Notes: generated by a model from the letters alone, not told the origin. A stretch of DNA of 64,000 bases from JANMAT01 sp031359995 (GCA_031359995.1 JANMAT010000055.1:1-64000), one strand, 5' to 3'. Positions 52,826 to 63,402 are shown, counted from the stretch's first letter. A program made the numbers and translations.

Positions 52826-53206
52826 TTACTTCCTCACTGCCTTCTTCTTGCCGGCAACGGTCTTCTTCGGACCCTTCCGGGTACGAGCATTGGTGTGGGT
52901 GCGCTGGCCGCGCACGGGCAGGCCCTTGCGGTGCCGGATGCCCTGGTAGCAGCCGATCTCGATCTTGCGCTTGATGTCCTGGGCGACGTTGCGGCGCAGG
53001 TCACCCTCGACCTCGAGGTGGGCATCGACCCACTTGCGCATGCGGTCGACCTCCTCTTCGGTGAGGTCACGTACACGCGTGTTGGGATCGAGGCCGGTCT
53101 CGGCGCAGATCTTCTGGGCCGTCGTGCGACCGATCCCGAAGATGTACGTGAGCGAGATCTCCAGCCGCTTCTCGCGGGGGATGTCGACGCCGGAAATGCG
53201 GGCCAT
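52826..53206 (-). CDS. rpsM: 30S ribosomal protein S13
   Basis: 126 residues: MARISGVDIPREKRLEISLT, YIFGIGRTTAQKIC and the tail with GLPVRGQRTHTNARTRKGPK. ATG 53206 is chosen because it gives the universal N-terminus; a longer reading would cross rpmJ. Confidence 0.98.
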   Translation of the reverse strand: MARISGVDIPREKRLEISLTYIFGIGRTTAQKICAETGLDPNTRVRDLTEEEVDRMRKWVDAHLEVEGDLRRNVAQDIKRKIEIGCYQGIRHRKGLPVRGQRTHTNARTRKGPKKTVAGKKKAVRK

Positions 53207-53223
53207 GTGCCTGTTGTTCCCTC

Positions 53224-53337
53224 TCAGCCTTGCCGCTGCTTGTGGCGCGGGTTCTCGCAGATGACCATCACGCGCCCATGACGGCGGATCACCTTGCACT
53301 TCTCACAGATCGCTTTGACGCTGGGGCGGACCTTCAT
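53224..53337 (-). CDS. rpmJ: 50S ribosomal protein L36
   Basis: 37 residues: MKVRPSVKAICEKCKVIRRH, then GRVMVICENPRHKQRQG. The CxxC, later Cys and His make the zinc-ribbon (C+) form. It lies between infA and rpsM, its standard place. Confidence 0.97.
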   Translation of the reverse strand: MKVRPSVKAICEKCKVIRRHGRVMVICENPRHKQRQG

Positions 53338-53352
53338 CGGTGCAGCCTTTGG

Positions 53353-53577
53353 TTACTTGTACCGGTAGGTGATGCGGCCACGGCTCAGGTCGTAGGGCGT
53401 GAGCTCAACTTGGACGCGGTCACCAGGCAGGATGCGGATGTAGTGCATGCGCATCTTTCCTGAGATGTGGGCCAGAACCTTGTGGCCGTTCTCGAGCTCG
53501 ACCCGGAACATGGCGTTCGGGAGCGGTTCGGTCACCGTGCCTTCCAGCACGATCGCGTCTTCCTTGGGCTTGGCCAA
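53353..53577 (-). CDS. infA: Translation initiation factor IF-1
   Basis: 74 residues of the S1-like OB fold: AIVLEGTVTEPLPNAMFRVE, GKMRMHYIRILPGDRVQVEL and RGRITYRYK. IF-1 blocks the A site during initiation. It opens the infA-rpmJ-rpsM-rpsK-rpsD-rpoA-rplQ transcript, with its own promoter at 53647-53675. Confidence 0.98.
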   Translation of the reverse strand: MAKPKEDAIVLEGTVTEPLPNAMFRVELENGHKVLAHISGKMRMHYIRILPGDRVQVELTPYDLSRGRITYRYK

Positions 53578-53646
53578 ACGACTCTCCTCGAGGCGGCGTA
53601 CGACATGGCCCGAATGCGCGCGAAGCGCTTCCAGGGCCGAGTTGCC

Positions 53647-53675
53647 ATGCTATCGGGGTCGCGGCGCGACGCCAA
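53647..53675 (-). promoter_or_regulatory. Promoter of the infA/alpha operon
   Basis: On the minus strand, -35 TTGGCG (53670-53675) and -10 TAGCAT (53647-53652) are 17 nt apart, with a leader of about 63 nt before infA. The 204-nt gap after map holds nothing else clear apart from a second weaker TATCGT box at 53707-53712. Confidence 0.65.
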
Positions 53676-53781
53676 GTTCCAGCACGCGCCGGTGCCGGCG
53701 AACCGTACGATAGTGCCGTCGGTCCGACCCGGGTGCGGATCCCGCGTACACGGAACCCTGCTCCGACCCCGAGCGCCCCGC

Positions 53782-54543
53782 CTAGATGGTCAGGATCTCG
53801 GGGCCGTCGGGGCCCACGGCCACCGTGTGCTCGGTGTGGGCGGCCCAGCCGGCGTCGTCGGTCAGCACGGCCCAGCCGTCGGCCGCCACATCGGTGTCCT
53901 CGTCGCCGGCCACCAGCATCGGCTCGATGGCCAGCACGTTGCCCGCCTTCAGCCGGGCCCCCTTGCCGGCCCGCCCGTAGTTGGGGACGTCGGGATCCTC
54001 GTGCATGGCCCGGCCGATGCCGTGACCGCAGTAGTCGCGCACCACACCGAACCCGTGCCGGCGCGCCACCGTCTCCACTGCGTGGCCCACGTCACCCAGG
54101 CGGCCGCCCGGCACCATGGCGGCCACGGCGGCGGCCAGCGCCTCGTCGGCCGCGTCGATGAGGGCAGCGGCCACCGGGTCGAGGGCGCCGACGCCCATCG
54201 AGAACGCGGCGTCGCCGTGCCAGCCCTCGACGATGGCGCCACAGTCGATCGAGAGCAGGTCGCCCTCGGCGAGCGGCCGGTCGTCGGGGATCCCGTGGAT
54301 CACGCACGAGTTCACGCTGGCGCAGATGACCGCCGGGAACCCGTGGTAGCCGAAGAAGTTCGACCTGGCCCCACGACGCTCGAGCACGTCGCGCGCGATC
54401 CGGTCGAGGTGGGCGGTGGTGACCCCGGGGCGCACGGCGGCGCGGATCACCTCGTGCATCTCAGCCACCACGCGCCCGGCGCGACGCATGAGCGCCAGCT
54501 CCTGCTCGCTGCGCACCGGGATGCCCACGACCCGACCGATCAC
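53782..54543 (-). CDS. map: Methionine aminopeptidase
   Basis: 253 residues, type I. Metal ligands are in IDCGAIVEGWHGDAAFSM (two Asp), GHGIGRAMHEDPDVPNY (His) and IEPML plus TEHTVAV (two Glu). It removes N-terminal Met from new proteins. GTG 54543 overlaps the adk stop as GTGA. The short N-terminus shows no zinc-finger extension. Confidence 0.96.
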   Translation of the reverse strand: MIGRVVGIPVRSEQELALMRRAGRVVAEMHEVIRAAVRPGVTTAHLDRIARDVLERRGARSNFFGYHGFPAVICASVNSCVIHGIPDDRPLAEGDLLSIDCGAIVEGWHGDAAFSMGVGALDPVAAALIDAADEALAAAVAAMVPGGRLGDVGHAVETVARRHGFGVVRDYCGHGIGRAMHEDPDVPNYGRAGKGARLKAGNVLAIEPMLVAGDEDTDVAADGWAVLTDDAGWAAHTEHTVAVGPDGPEILTI

Positions 54544-55211
54544 ACGCTGTGGCGCTTGCGCCAGCGTTCGATGGTGTCGATGACGCGCCGGAACACGTCG
54601 TCGGGGTGCCCCACCCCGTTCACGACCGCCATCTGGTTCAGATCAGAGTAGTAGTCGATGAGCGGCGCCGTCTGGGTCTCGTACAGGTCGAGCCGGTGAT
54701 TGATCGCCTCGGGGGTGTCGTCGTCGCGCTGCACGACGTCACCGCCACAGTTGTCACAGGTCCACGGCGGGCGTTCCATGCCGGTGGCCACGTAGTTGGT
54801 CGAGCACACGTTGCAGACCCGCCGGCGCGACAGGCGGTCGAGCACGAGCTCGCGGGGCACGTCGAGGTCGATGACGACGTCGATGGCGGAGACATCTTCG
54901 AGCTCGCCGAGCGCCTTGGCCTGGGGCACGGTGCGGGGGAACCCGTCGAGCAGGTAGCCCCGGGTGGACGCGTCGCGCCGGGTGAGCCGCTCGGCGACGA
55001 TGCCGATCATGATCTCATCGCTCACCAGACTGCCGGCGTCCATGATGGCCTTGGCCTGCCTGCCCATCTCGGTGCCCTCGCGGACCGCGGCCCGCAGGAT
55101 GTCACCGGTCGACACGTGGGGCACGACGTAGTGCCGCGACAACCTGATGCACTGGGTGCCCTTCCCCGCGCCCTGGCGACCCAGGATGATCAGTCGCGCG
55201 CCGGGGATCAT
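54540..55211 (-). CDS. adk: Adenylate kinase with zinc-binding LID
   Basis: 223 residues. The P-loop is LGRQGAGKGTQC, and DGFPRTVPQAKALGE holds the AMP site. The LID has four Cys (CNVCSTNY and CDNCGG), so it binds zinc, as in many Gram-positive and actinobacterial enzymes. It catalyses ATP plus AMP to two ADP. It follows secY and overlaps map. Confidence 0.97.
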   Translation of the reverse strand: MIPGARLIILGRQGAGKGTQCIRLSRHYVVPHVSTGDILRAAVREGTEMGRQAKAIMDAGSLVSDEIMIGIVAERLTRRDASTRGYLLDGFPRTVPQAKALGELEDVSAIDVVIDLDVPRELVLDRLSRRRVCNVCSTNYVATGMERPPWTCDNCGGDVVQRDDDTPEAINHRLDLYETQTAPLIDYYSDLNQMAVVNGVGHPDDVFRRVIDTIERWRKRHSV

Positions 55212-55251
55212 GGTGCGCCTTTGTAGCCGATGGACACCCGGGGCCCAAGCC

Positions 55252-56574
55252 TCAGTTCAAGAACCCCTCGTAGTTGCGCAGCATCAGCTGGCTGTTGATC
55301 TGCTTCATGGTCTCCAGCGCCACGCCCACGGCGATGAGCACGGTGGTGCCGCCGAGCGGGAACTGCCGGATGCCGAAGAAGGCGAGGAGGATCGAGGGCA
55401 GCAACGCGATGGACGCGATGAACAGGGCGCCGGGGAGCGTGATGCGGTTCAGGATCTTGGCCAGGTGGCGCTCGGTCTGGGGGCCGGGCCGGATGCCCGG
55501 GATGTACCCACCCTGCTTGCGGATCTGGTCGGCCTGCTTCACGGGGTCGAACGCGATGGCGTTGTAGAAGTAGGCGAAGCCGATGATCATCAAGCCGTAC
55601 AGGATCAGGTGGAACCAGTCGGACTGGTTCGTCACGTGGTTGGTCACGAACTTCGTGAGCCAACCCCGCCAGCCCGAGGTCGAGTTGCCCAGGATGTTCG
55701 TGAAGAGCACCGGGAGCAGCAGCACCGACGAGGCGAAGATGATCGGGATGACGCCGGCCTGGTTCACCTTCAACGGGATGTAGGTGCTCTGGCCGCCGTA
55801 CAGCCGCCGGCCCCGCACCTGCTTGGAGAACTGGACGGGAATTCTCCGTTGACCGTTCTCCATGTAGACGACGGACACCACGATGGCGATCGACAGCGCC
55901 ACCAGCAGCACGAAGGGCACGAAGCGCCGGGTCTTCAAGATGTTGGCGTAGTCGAAAGGCAGGTGGGAGACCACGGACGCGAAGATCAGCATGGACATGC
56001 CGTTGCCGATGCCGCGCTGCGTGGTCAGCTCCCCCATCCACATGATGAGCACGGTGCCGCACACCAGGGTGCCGATCACCAGCATCACGCGGTTCAACGG
56101 GAAGCCGGGCAGCAGCACCACGTTGGGCGCGTTGCGACCGCCCAGCAAGGTCGCGCCGTTGCCCCGACCGAAGAGGAAGGTGAGGCCGGTGGCCTGCAGC
56201 AACGCGATGCCGATGGTCAGGTAGCGCGTCCACTGGGTGATCTTGCGCTGACCGACCGCGCCCTCTTCCTGCCACTGCTCCAGCTTCGGGATCACCACAC
56301 CCAGGATCTGGATGATGATCGAGGCCGTGATGTACGGCATGATCCCGAGCGACAGGATCGAGAAGCTCGACAAGGCGCCACCCGAGAACAGGTTGAGGTA
56401 CCCGAGGGTGCCGCCCTGATCGGCCTGCTGTTGCAGCTGCTTCACCGCCTGGAAGTCGATGCCGGGCACAGGGATGTGGGCCCCGACGCGGTAGAGCGCC
56501 ACCATCAACAAGGTGAAGAGGATCTTGCCCCTGAGGTCGGAGATCTTGAAGATGTTCAGCACGCTCGAGCGCAT
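55252..56574 (-). CDS. secY: Protein translocase subunit SecY
   Basis: 440 residues with ten membrane helices. Conserved segments include FSILSLGIMPYITASIIIQI, GRGNGATLLG (the C5-like region) and the terminal LRNYEGFLN. With SecE and SecG it forms the membrane channel. It follows rplO by 28 nt at the end of the spc operon. Confidence 0.98.
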   Translation of the reverse strand: MRSSVLNIFKISDLRGKILFTLLMVALYRVGAHIPVPGIDFQAVKQLQQQADQGGTLGYLNLFSGGALSSFSILSLGIMPYITASIIIQILGVVIPKLEQWQEEGAVGQRKITQWTRYLTIGIALLQATGLTFLFGRGNGATLLGGRNAPNVVLLPGFPLNRVMLVIGTLVCGTVLIMWMGELTTQRGIGNGMSMLIFASVVSHLPFDYANILKTRRFVPFVLLVALSIAIVVSVVYMENGQRRIPVQFSKQVRGRRLYGGQSTYIPLKVNQAGVIPIIFASSVLLLPVLFTNILGNSTSGWRGWLTKFVTNHVTNQSDWFHLILYGLMIIGFAYFYNAIAFDPVKQADQIRKQGGYIPGIRPGPQTERHLAKILNRITLPGALFIASIALLPSILLAFFGIRQFPLGGTTVLIAVGVALETMKQINSQLMLRNYEGFLN

Positions 56575-56602
56575 GCCAACTCCCAGTTGGTTCGACGGTG
56601 GA

Positions 56603-57088
56603 TCAGCGGTTGGTGAACTGGTTGCCCTTGGCCGCGGGCCGAACCTTGTACGGCAGCGGGATCATCTCCACGCTACCCCCGGCAGCCTCGATGGCGACGA
56701 CGGCCGACTTGGAGAAGCCGTGCGCCGACACCTTCACCGCACGGCTGATCTCGCCGCGGCCGAGGACCTTGATGAGCGCACCCTTGTGGGCCAGGCCGTG
56801 GGTGGCCAGCGTGCCCGGAGTGACCTCGGCCTCTTCGAGCTCGGCGAGCACGTCGAGGTTGATGGCCTGGTACTCGATGCGGAAGGGGTTCGTGAAGCCC
56901 TTCAACTTCGGCACGCGCTGCTTGAGGCCGGTCTGGCCGCCTTCGAAGCCGCGAGCGACGGTGTTACGGGCGTACTGGCCCTTGGTGCCACGGCCGGCGG
57001 TCTTGCCGCCCTTGCCACCGGTGCCACGGCCGACGCGCTTGGGCTTCTTGGTCGACCCGGGGGCGGGCCTGAGGTCATCGACGCGCAT
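56603..57088 (-). CDS. rplO: 50S ribosomal protein L15
   Basis: 161 residues with the RNA-binding N-terminus KRVGRGTGGKGGKTAGRGTK and the FEGGQTGLKQRVPKLKGF segment. It follows rpmD after 1 nt. Confidence 0.98.
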   Translation of the reverse strand: MRVDDLRPAPGSTKKPKRVGRGTGGKGGKTAGRGTKGQYARNTVARGFEGGQTGLKQRVPKLKGFTNPFRIEYQAINLDVLAELEEAEVTPGTLATHGLAHKGALIKVLGRGEISRAVKVSAHGFSKSAVVAIEAAGGSVEMIPLPYKVRPAAKGNQFTNR

Positions 57089-57089
57089 G

Positions 57090-57283
57090 TCAGTTCTCCG
57101 TGTCTTCCACGACCTCGACCTTGATCAGGTGAGGCACGCGGGCGATCATGCCCCGGATCTCGGGGCGGTCAGGCAGGGTGTTCGTCTGACCGATGCGGCC
57201 GAGGCCGAGCGCACGCAACGTGCCCACGGTCTTCGGCTTGGCGCCGATCTTCGACCTCAGCTGGGTCACCTTGAGCGAGCTCA

Positions 57284-57284
<1 letters not shown>
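57090..57284 (-). CDS. rpmD: 50S ribosomal protein L30
   Basis: 64 residues: LKVTQLRSKIGAKPKTVGTL, RALGLGRIGQTNTLPD. Its start overlaps the rpsE stop (ATGA). Some actinobacteria have lost L30; it is present here. Confidence 0.97.
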
Positions 57285-57843
<559 letters not shown>

Positions 57844-57844
<1 letters not shown>

Positions 57845-58209
57845 CAGAACTCCAGTCCGGCGTCGCGGGCAGCCTGGGCCGCCGCCGCCACTCGTCCGTG
57901 GTACAGGAAGCCACCGCGGTCGAACACGACCTTGGCGACGCCGGCGGCCTGGGCCCGCTCGGCCACCAGGGTACCGACCTTCTTGGCCGCGTCGATGTTG
58001 CCCGTGGCACCACCGCGCAGCGCCGCCTCATGGGTGGAGGCGGCGGCCAGCGTGCGGCCCTGGGTGTCGTCGATCACCTGGAGCACCAGGTGGTTGTTCG
58101 ACCGGAAGACGGCCAGGCGCGGGCGCGCCGGCGTGCCGGTGACGAGCTTGCGCACACGGTGGTGGCGGCGCTGCCGAAGCTCACGGCGAACCTTGGAGAC
58201 ATCAGGCAT
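57844..58209 (-). CDS. rplR: 50S ribosomal protein L18
   Basis: 121 residues with RRHHRVRKLVTGTPARPRLA, VFRSNNHLVLQVIDDTQGRT and the terminal KVVFDRGGFLYHGRVAAAAQ. It binds 5S rRNA with L5. Confidence 0.98.
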
Positions 58210-58215
58210 GCAGGA

Positions 58216-58758
58216 TCACTTCTTCCCGGTCTTGCCGGCCTTGCGAAGGATCTTCTCGCCGGCGTACTTCACGCCCTTGCCCTTGTAGGGCTCGGGCTTG
58301 CGGATCGAACGGATGTTGGCGGCGACCTGGCCGACCGACTCCTTGTCGATGCCCCGGACCACGATGCGCGTGGGCAGGGGGACCTCGAAGGTGATGCCGT
58401 CGGGGGCTTCGTAGACGACGGGGTGCGAGTAACCGAGGGCGAGCTTCAACGCGCTCGGGCCCTGGGCCTCGGCGCGGTAGCCGACGCCCACGATCTCGAG
58501 CTCCTTGACGAAGCCGTTGGTCACGCCCACGACCATGTTGCTGACGAGGGTGCGGGTGAGGCCGTGGAGCGCCCGATTCTGGCGCTCGTCGTTGGGCCGC
58601 TCGACGAGCAGCGTGTCACCGTCCTGGCGGACGGTGATCGCGCCCGGCAGGTCACGGCTGAGCGTGCCCTTGGGGCCCTTCACGGTGACGGTGCCCGACG
58701 CGACGCTGACGTCGACGCCCGAGGGCACGGGGATGGGGGATCGTCCGATGCGGGACAT
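58216..58758 (-). CDS. rplF: 50S ribosomal protein L6
   Basis: 180 residues: SRIGRSPIPVPSGVDVSVAS, TVKGPKGTLSRDLP and the C-terminal KPEPYKGKGVKYAGEKILRK. It binds near the sarcin-ricin loop. Confidence 0.98.
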   Translation of the reverse strand: MSRIGRSPIPVPSGVDVSVASGTVTVKGPKGTLSRDLPGAITVRQDGDTLLVERPNDERQNRALHGLTRTLVSNMVVGVTNGFVKELEIVGVGYRAEAQGPSALKLALGYSHPVVYEAPDGITFEVPLPTRIVVRGIDKESVGQVAANIRSIRKPEPYKGKGVKYAGEKILRKAGKTGKK

Positions 58759-58771
58759 GGCTAGTTCCTCC

Positions 58772-59176
58772 TCACCACACGTGGCAGAGGACCTCGCCGC
58801 CGACGTTGCGCTTGCGCGCCTCGCGGTCGGTCATGAGGCCGAGGCTGGTGGACAGGACGGCGACACCGAGGCCGCCGAGGACGCGCGGAACGGAGTCGGC
58901 ACGGACGTACTGGCGCAGGCCGGGCTTCGACACCCGGCGCAGGCCGGTGATCGTGCGCACCCGGTCAGGCGTGTACTTCATGTGGACGACGAGCAGCTTC
59001 GAATGGCCCTCGGGGTGATCGCTCACCTCGTAGCCCTCGATGTAGCCCTCGCGCTTGAGGATGGTGGCCAGGGCCACCTTCTGCTTGCTCGACGGCATCT
59101 TCACGTCGTCGTGCATGGCGGTGTTGGCGTTGCGGATGCGGGTCAGCATGTCCGCGATGGGATCAGTCATCGACAT
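58772..59176 (-). CDS. rpsH: 30S ribosomal protein S8
   Basis: 134 residues: TDPIADMLTRIRNANTAMHD, ILKREGYIEGYEV, and the terminal GLMTDREARKRNVGGEVLCH. ATG at 59176 adds two residues (MS) before the usual MTDPI; ATG 59170 is equally possible. Confidence 0.98.
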   Translation of the reverse strand: MSMTDPIADMLTRIRNANTAMHDDVKMPSSKQKVALATILKREGYIEGYEVSDHPEGHSKLLVVHMKYTPDRVRTITGLRRVSKPGLRQYVRADSVPRVLGGLGVAVLSTSLGLMTDREARKRNVGGEVLCHVW

Positions 59177-59191
59177 GGTCGGCTCGCCTCC

Positions 59192-59377
59192 TCACCAGCT
59201 CGCCTTGGTGACACCAGGGACCTCGCCGGCGTGCACCATCTCACGGAGACAGATGCGGCAGAGGCTGAACTTCCGGAAAACTGCGCGCGGCCGGCCACAG
59301 CGCTTGCAGCGCGTGTAGGCGCGCACCTTGTACTTGGGCTTGGCCTGCTGCTTGTTGATGAGTGCCTTCTTGGCCAT
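59192..59377 (-). CDS. rpsN: 30S ribosomal protein S14, type Z (zinc-binding)
   Basis: 61 residues with four zinc-ligand Cys in CKRCGRPRAVFRKFSLCRIC. The short zinc form is typical of Gram-positive bacteria and actinobacteria, here in its spc-operon position between rplE and rpsH. Confidence 0.98.
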   Translation of the reverse strand: MAKKALINKQQAKPKYKVRAYTRCKRCGRPRAVFRKFSLCRICLREMVHAGEVPGVTKASW

Positions 59378-59388
59378 CGTTCAGCCCT

Positions 59389-60060
59389 TCACTTCTTCTT
59401 GCCGGCGCTCTGGGCGGCCTGCGGCTTGGCGGACTTGCCGCCGCGGACCGGGCCGCGACGACGAGGAACCTTCTTGGGAGGGGGACCGGCGTCGGCGCCC
59501 CGCTTGAACGGGAAGCCGTAGGCGTCGAGCAGTGCCTTGCCGTGGGCGTCGGTGATCGCGGTGGTCACGAACGTGATGTCCATGCCCCGAGCCACGTCGA
59601 CCTTGTCGTAGTCGATCTCGGGAAAGATCAGTTGCTCGGACACGCCGAACGTGTAGTTGCCCCGACCGTCCCAGCTGTGGGGGTTCAGGCCGCGGAAGTC
59701 ACGCATGCGGGGAATGGCGACGGCCAGCAGGCGGTCGAAGAACTCCCACATGCGGTCACCCCGGAGCGTGACCTTGGCACCGATGGCCTGGCCTTCGCGC
59801 AGCTTGAAGGCGGCGATGGACTTGCCCGCCTTGGTGACGAGCGGCTTCTGGCCGGTGATGAGGGTGAGATCGGCGACGGCGGCCTCGAGCAGCGACGGCT
59901 GCTGCGAGGCACGACCCACGCCCATGTTCACCACGATCTTGGTGAACCGCGGAACCTGCATGACGTTCTGCAGGCCCAGTTCGGCCATGAGGCGGTCACG
60001 CACCTCCTGCTCGTACTTCACCTTGAGGCGAGGCGCCTCGCGAACGGGGGTGTCGGTCAC
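59389..60060 (-). CDS. rplE: 50S ribosomal protein L5 with basic C-terminal extension
   Basis: 223 residues, about 40 longer than most L5. The core has VPRFTKIVVNMGVGRASQQP, GQKPLVTKAGKSIAAFKLRE and the DVARGMDITFVTTAITDAHG end. The extra tail is rich in Lys, Arg, Pro and Ala and is probably disordered. GTG 60060 overlaps rplX as GTGA. Confidence 0.98.
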   Translation of the reverse strand: MTDTPVREAPRLKVKYEQEVRDRLMAELGLQNVMQVPRFTKIVVNMGVGRASQQPSLLEAAVADLTLITGQKPLVTKAGKSIAAFKLREGQAIGAKVTLRGDRMWEFFDRLLAVAIPRMRDFRGLNPHSWDGRGNYTFGVSEQLIFPEIDYDKVDVARGMDITFVTTAITDAHGKALLDAYGFPFKRGADAGPPPKKVPRRRGPVRGGKSAKPQAAQSAGKKK

Positions 60061-60362
60061 GGCAGCACCTCCCCGGTGCGCTTGGCGATGCGGACCTTCT
60101 TGCCGTCCGCCTCGATCCGGTAGCCGACCCGGGAGGGCCGACCCTGGCTGAGAATGGCGACGTTCGACGCATCGATGGGCATCTCACGGTCGATGATGCC
60201 GGCCTGCATGGTGGCCCTCGTCGACTTCTGGTGCTTCTTGGCGATGTTCATGCCGTCCACGATGATCTTGCCCTCGGAGGGGAAGACCCGGGAGATGACG
60301 CCTTCGCGACCGCGGTCCTTGCCGGTCAGCACGACGACCCGATCACCCTTCTTGAGATTCAT
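60057..60362 (-). CDS. rplX: 50S ribosomal protein L24
   Basis: 101 residues with the KOW motif KKGDRVVVLTGKDRGREGVI and VDGMNIAKKHQKST. It starts large-subunit assembly. It is followed directly by rplE. Confidence 0.98.
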   Translation of the reverse strand: MNLKKGDRVVVLTGKDRGREGVISRVFPSEGKIIVDGMNIAKKHQKSTRATMQAGIIDREMPIDASNVAILSQGRPSRVGYRIEADGKKVRIAKRTGEVLP

Positions 60363-60364
60363 GG

Positions 60365-60733
60365 TCAGATCACCTCCGGGGCGAGGGACACGATGCGCAT
60401 GAAGCGCTTGTCACGCAGTTCGCGGCCCACCGGGCCGAAGATGCGGGTGCCACGCGGCGACTGGTCGTCCTTGATGAGCACGGCGGCGTTCTCGTCGAAG
60501 CGGATGTAGCTGCCGTCGGGACGGCGCTTCTCCTTCTTCGTGCGGACGACGACGCACTTGACGACGTCGCCCTTCTTCACACCGGCGCCCGGGATGGCGT
60601 CCTTCACCGTGGCGACGAAGATGTCCCCGATCGATGCGTACCGGCGGCGCGTGCCACCGAGCACCTTGATGACGAGGACCTCTTTGGCGCCCGAGTTGTC
60701 GGCGACGCGGAGGCGGGATTCCTGCTGGATCAT
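60365..60733 (-). CDS. rplN: 50S ribosomal protein L14
   Basis: 122 residues: MIQQESRLRVADNSGAKEVL, GDVVKCVVVRTKKEKRRPDG and RGTRIFGPVGRELRDKRFMR. The standard L14 sequence, at the normal length. Confidence 0.98.
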   Translation of the reverse strand: MIQQESRLRVADNSGAKEVLVIKVLGGTRRRYASIGDIFVATVKDAIPGAGVKKGDVVKCVVVRTKKEKRRPDGSYIRFDENAAVLIKDDQSPRGTRIFGPVGRELRDKRFMRIVSLAPEVI

Positions 60734-60749
60734 GAGTGGCTCGCCTCCG

Positions 60750-61025
60750 TCACTTTGCCCGCTCGAGGACTTCGACCAGACGCCAGCGCTTCAGCTTCGA
60801 CGTGGGACGCGTCTCGGTGATGCGGACCCGGTCGCCCAGGTTGGCGTCGTTGGCCTCGTCATGGGCGTACAGGCGCTTGGTGCGCTGGACGAACTTGGCG
60901 TACTTGGGGTGACGCACGCGCTCGACGATGGCGACGATGCAGGTCTTGTCCATCTTGTCGGACACGACGATGCCCTCGCGCACCTTGCGCGCGGCCCGTT
61001 CCGGGGTCTCGGTCTCTGCCATCAC
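60750..61025 (-). CDS. rpsQ: 30S ribosomal protein S17
   Basis: 91 residues: KVREGIVVSDKMDKTCIVAI, VQRTKRLYAHDEANDANLGD, VRITETRPTSKLKRWRLVEV. It overlaps rpmC by ATGA. Confidence 0.98.
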   Translation of the reverse strand: MMAETETPERAARKVREGIVVSDKMDKTCIVAIVERVRHPKYAKFVQRTKRLYAHDEANDANLGDRVRITETRPTSKLKRWRLVEVLERAK

Positions 61026-61258
61026 TTCGCCTTCTTCGTGCTCGTCACGGCCGCTTCGGCGGCTGCGATCTCCCGCTGACGCAGGATGGTGTTGATGCGG
61101 GCGATCCGCTTGCGGGCGGAGCCCAGTGCGGCGGTGTTCTCCAACTGGCCGGTCGCGTTGCGGAACCGGAGCTTGAAGAGCTCGTCCTTGGCTTCGGCCA
61201 GGGCCGTCACCAGCGCAGGGATGTCGCTCTCGCGGAGATCGGAGAGGTCGGTCGCCAT
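61022..61258 (-). CDS. rpmC: 50S ribosomal protein L29
   Basis: 78 residues: LSDLRESDIPALVTALAEAK and DELFKLRFRNATGQLENTAA are the L29 helices. A short Ala/Lys tail is added. It starts 1 nt after the rplP stop. Confidence 0.97.
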   Translation of the reverse strand: MATDLSDLRESDIPALVTALAEAKDELFKLRFRNATGQLENTAALGSARKRIARINTILRQREIAAAEAAVTSTKKAK

Positions 61259-61259
61259 C

Positions 61260-61676
61260 TCAGATCACCTCCTCACGCGTGATGACGCGGGCCTTGATGG
61301 GGAGCTTCTGGATCGCACGCTCGAGGGCGCTGACCGCAATCTCCTTGGTGGGGTACGACAACTCGAACATGACACGACCCGGCTTCACCACGGCGACCCA
61401 GCGCTCCGGGTTGCCCTTGCCGGAACCCATGCGGGTCTCGGCCGGCTTCTCGGTGACGGGCTTGTCGGGGAAGACGTTGATCCACACCTTGCCGCCACGC
61501 TTGATGTGACGGGTCATGGCGATACGGGCCGCCTCGATCTGGCGAGCGGTGATCCAACCGGGTTCCAGGGCCTGGATGCCGTACTCGCCGAACGCCAGCG
61601 AGGTCGCGCCCTTGGACTCACCCTTCATGCGACCGCGCTGCTGCTTGCGGTGCTTCACACGACGGGGCATCAACAT
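61260..61676 (-). CDS. rplP: 50S ribosomal protein L16
   Basis: 138 residues: MPRRVKHRKQQRGRMKGESK, EPGWITARQIEAARIAMTRH and RMGSGKGNPERWVAVVKPGR. ATG 61676 gives MLMPRRV; ATG 61670 gives the more usual MPRRV. Confidence 0.98.
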   Translation of the reverse strand: MLMPRRVKHRKQQRGRMKGESKGATSLAFGEYGIQALEPGWITARQIEAARIAMTRHIKRGGKVWINVFPDKPVTEKPAETRMGSGKGNPERWVAVVKPGRVMFELSYPTKEIAVSALERAIQKLPIKARVITREEVI

Positions 61677-61678
61677 GA

Positions 61679-62553
<875 letters not shown>

Positions 62554-62554
<1 letters not shown>

Positions 62555-63402
62555 TACTTGTCTCCCTCGTCGCTGCCCTCGGCGTCGGACTCGCCCGCGT
62601 CGTCGCGCAGCGACGGCGGCAGGGCGAAGCCGGCGGCCTCGGCCGCTTCGGCAGTGGTGAACCACACCTCGGCCTTGGTTCGCCCGTAGAAGGGCGACTC
62701 CGGCGTGTGGTACAGCATCGAATCAGCGTTGCCCTTCACCGGGTGGCCCTCGGGCTGGCTGCCGTCTTCCAACGGTGCGTGGCTGTCGGGGCCGTGCGTC
62801 TGCACGTCGCCTGCGGCGGCACCGGTGTCGACCAGACCCTGCACCTCGGTGCCGTGATCGTGATCGTGATCGTGATCGTGCGCCTCGGCGGTCGGGCCGG
62901 TGGCGGCGCGGCTGCGGGCCACGCGCTGACGGCGGCTGGCCGTCTGGGCGGCGGCGCCACGACGGGTGCGGGCGCTCGGCTTGGCCTCCTCGTTGCGACG
63001 CCGCTGCTCGAGCTTGGCATCGGGGATGCGGGTCACGATCACGGTGATGTGGCAGGTGCGCTTGCGAATGCGGAACGCACGACCACGAGCACGAGGCCGG
63101 AACCGCTTCAGCGTGGGGCCCTCGTCGGCGTAGCACGCCGAGATGTAGAGGTCGTCGGCCGACTGGTTGTCGTTGTTCACCGCGTTGGCCACCGCCGAGG
63201 CGAGGGCCTTGCGAATGACGATGGCGATGTCGCGCTCCACGAGCTGCAACGTCTCGTCGGCCGAGCGCACGTCCACGCCCCGGATGAGGTTCAACACCTC
63301 ACGGGCCTTGTAGGCCGACGACCGCACGTACCGGACCTTGGCCCGTGTTCCCGTGCGCTCCCCCACCATCGTGGCGCCTTCGTTCGTCTTCGGTCCGGTC
63401 AT
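62554..63402 (-). CDS. rplV: 50S ribosomal protein L22 with long C-terminal extension
   Basis: 282 residues; ordinary L22 is 110-130. The core (about 20-125) is normal: VRYVRSSAYKAREVLNLIRG, ISACYADEGPTLKRFRPRAR. The tail (126-282) starts as a basic linker, holds a His-Asp repeat (about 175-183, encoded by a hexanucleotide repeat), and ends with HPVKGNADSMLYHTPESPFY and GRTKAEVWFTTAEAAEAAGF (220-259). That last motif recalls a small domain found in other proteins with the IYHxPxxxxYxxTKAExWF style. Function of the tail is unknown. Confidence 0.96.
62853..62880. repeat. CGTGAT hexanucleotide tandem repeat inside rplV
   Basis: 4.7 perfect copies of CGTGAT, encoding alternating His and Asp on the minus strand. 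Copy-number change here would keep the frame because the unit is 6 nt. Confidence 0.95.

Noticed and set aside
62853..62880. CRISPR-like repeat
   Set aside because: It is a 6-nt tandem unit without spacers and lies in frame inside rplV.
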